DNA from: Maea johnstoni
Lineage: Eukaryota > Annelida > Polychaeta > Spionida > Magelonidae
Length of the DNA: 64,000 nt
Assembly (NCBI GenBank): GCA_963942565.1
Contig: OZ012684.1
Coordinates: 69,531,109-69,595,108 of the forward strand
Direction: 5' to 3'
Below are positions 61,896-64,000 of the stretch, piece after piece (the stretch's first letter is position 1; each line of letters starts with the position of its first letter). Below the pieces are notes generated by a model that searched no databases, was not told the origin of the DNA, and saw only the letters and a program-made list of their open reading frames with translations. The position numbers were made by a program, and so were the translations under genes.

Positions 61896-63178
61896 GTACT
61901 TACAGTTTTATCCTTTACACTGATTACTTGCATAACGAGCAGCTGTGTATAGCCTGAGTTGGCATGCAGGTTCTATACGCTGTTATTGTTATTATAACCC
62001 CATGCCTTTATGTTTTCAGGTCCTAGGTCTAGAGATTGATGTCTGAACTAGTGTGCCCAGGTTATATGAGACTGGTCCACAATGATCAAAGGGTTATCCC
62101 AATTTAGGTAATTCCTCACCCATAACTCAGCAGCACCAAGTAAACTTTAATAACAACAAGACTCCTGCCCCTCATCAGCTGTCAAATCAAGTGCTCACTC
62201 AATGATCATTTCCTCAAGATCTGAAGTGTCAGACTATAAGCATCATTTCACTACAGTTCTGATGTATATTGAGTCCATTTCACACATACATATATAATAT
62301 ATATGGTCTCAATCAAGCTGAACGTTGCAGAATCACTCTTATGCTGTTCAAGCTTTCATATATTTTTCAGGGCAAGAGTTAGGGTATCATGCTTTATATG
62401 ATTATGTTAGGGCTTAGAAATTTCTTTCAAATAGACCAAGTTTCAACTTCCTCAGAAAAGGTTTTTTGAAAAAAAAGTGAAAAAACATGCCTGTTACAGA
62501 ATCACTCAAAATTAGCATCTTATTTTTAAACCCTTTAATTAAATATATCTCTTTCCTGCTGTTCCTATCACTATAGTCTTATACTGAACTCATTGGGTGA
62601 ACCTCAAAGTCTATTCATTCTCTATAGAGATAAAGGTGTGATATATTAAGGTCAGCACCTGTAGCTTGAACTAGGGATGATAATCCTTTCAAGACTGTCC
62701 TGTCTAATCATATAAAGCGGTTGTTGGCTCTCTCCAATGAAAGTAGACTAGATACTTAGTCTCTGCTGGAAAGTTCCCCTCACTGCCCAAGTTCTCCAAC
62801 CATACTGTAGTTCTGCCAATTCCCTATAGATGGCACCATATGGTTTTTCATTTAGGTCAATTATTTGGAGAGGAATACTTTATCCACCTTGTGAGATTCA
62901 ATGTTTAACAAACTTGACCACCTTGTGCTAAGTTTCGGAAAATCTTTAGACAGACAGACAATATATATATATGACATCCTTGCAGGGTCCTGGCTAGGAT
63001 CTTGAAGTTGCATACTGAAACTGCGATCCGAAACTTTGACAGCCCATCCACATTTAGCTGCTCAGCTACTTCAAATCATTATATTGTGTCAAAAATGACA
63101 CTTTAAATTTCAGCCATAGCTTAGAAGCTTGTTTGTTAAGATGAGATTTCATTAATGCCCCAACGTGTTGCCCATGGT

Positions 63179-63480
63179 CTTAGCCAGCAGGGCGTCTGGG
63201 TGTCTTTTTGGACACCTAAACCCTTAAAAAGCACCCATCAGGACACCCAAATTCTTTTGAGAGGAATTTCTTAAAATGTCAATCTCAAGCATATCATTGA
63301 ATTTTTTCATCATCATATAATTCCCATGACCTTACATAAGGATATCGTGCCTTACTTTGATAGATATATACATGTTTATGGTTGAAATCTGAGTTTATTA
63401 GGGTCCCTCTTAAAAATTTGGACGCCCCAAAATTTTACAATGGCCAATTTTAGGCACCCAGTTTCTTATTCCTGGCTAAG
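63179..63480 (-). repeat. MITE family B, inverted, most complete copy
   Basis: CTTAGCCAGCAGGGCGTCTG at the left and TTCTTATTCCTGGCTAAG at the right. The interior GGACACCTAAACCCTTAAAA and CCCCAAAATTTTACAATGGC match the inverse of 4804-5078. Confidence 0.8.
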
Positions 63481-63639
63481 ACCCTGGTGTTGCCTAGTTT
63501 TAGAATAAATTAACCCTTACTGAAAGACTCTAAGAATGCAGAAAACTTTGTCTTTATGCCTAGCATTATATTATGAATAACTAGGTATACCCAGCTCAAT
63601 TTGTCTTTTGCAAAAGTCTACATTTTTATACAAAATAGC

Positions 63640-63902
63640 CTACATTCTAGGCTCTGTTCATTTTCTTATAACAGCCTAAATTCTAGGCTCAACTCAGGTT
63701 TTTCGTATATGCAAATATTCTCATTATAGGCTCTGCTCCTTTCTTATATGTGCACGAAAGCCTAAATTCTAAGCTCAGCTCATTTCTTATACAGAAATAG
63801 TCTAATTCTAAGTTCTCACTTCTTATTCAAAAATAGTCAAAGTCTAGGTTCTTCTCACTTCTATACATGCACACAAATAGCCTAATTCTAGGCTCTTGCT
63901 AG
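63640..63902 (+). repeat. Degenerate tandem repeat, about 7 units of 36-44 bp
   Basis: Units built on AGCCTAAATTCTAGGCTC followed by a TTCTTATA-type block. The word TCTAGGCT is itself part of a small inverted repeat (AGCCTA/TAGGCT). Confidence 0.75.
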
Positions 63903-64000
63903 TTAACTATTACTTACCTGTGTACATGTATGTCAGGTGGGATTTAAGAGGCCTGATGATAAAGGTTGAAGGAGTAGTACTTAGCTAAGTACTTGAGAGA

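Larger units (their letters stand above)
61896..64000 (+). other. PDE3 intron 1 (partial)
   Basis: No further exon is visible. It holds the family B element and a short tandem array listed separately. Confidence 0.6.

Overview
The window looks like nuclear DNA of a marine invertebrate animal. It is AT-rich, its genes are split by GT/AG introns, and it is crowded with short inverted-repeat elements, microsatellites and one long LINE. The host genes include a TRIM23, a CCDC169-like coiled-coil gene, a Tctex1-type dynein light chain, a BMP/Nodal-type ligand and a PDE3. That set fits a deuterostome or lophotrochozoan better than an insect or nematode, but I cannot name the species.

Layout: 374-7928 (+) is TRIM23 (RING, B-boxes, coiled coil, ARF GTPase), nine exons, 5' end off the window, with MITEs in its introns. 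8.0-13.8 kb is its 3' UTR plus repeat-bearing intergenic DNA. 16396-17139 (+) is an intronless CDS for a tandem double-cupin protein related to ectoine synthase (EctC). 20253-22371 (+) is the CCDC169-like gene; it has RFX X-boxes and CRE sites just upstream and a 40-bp minisatellite in intron 1. 22.4-32.6 kb has no convincing gene and holds hairpin elements, microsatellites and degenerate tandem arrays. 32835-33236 (+) is a single-exon Tctex1 dynein light chain. 36124-38768 (+) is a two-exon TGF-beta superfamily ligand. 52.0-61.0 kb is intergenic and microsatellite-rich. 61089-61895 (+) is the first coding exon of PDE3, which runs off the right end.

The most unusual feature is a long LINE on the minus strand, about 40496-52004. 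It has an intact L1/Tx1-type endonuclease-reverse transcriptase ORF2. Its ORF1 is also intact and joins a coiled coil and an L1-type RNA-binding domain to a complete C-terminal NADAR domain, a family that acts on ADP-ribose-type N-glycosidic bonds. Three to four additional small ORFs lie between ORF1 and ORF2, and the last of them meets ORF2 in an ATGA stop/start overlap. A 13/14-base direct repeat flanks the whole 11.5-kb unit and a poly(A) tail lies at its 3' end, so the parts were probably inserted together. A retrotransposon carrying a possible ADP-ribose-removing domain, together with an unusual set of accessory ORFs, is my best candidate for a poorly described system here.

The host genes show no operon-like link. 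Two of them (CCDC169-like and Tctex1 light chain) belong to families tied to cilia or sperm, and the X-boxes support this for the first.
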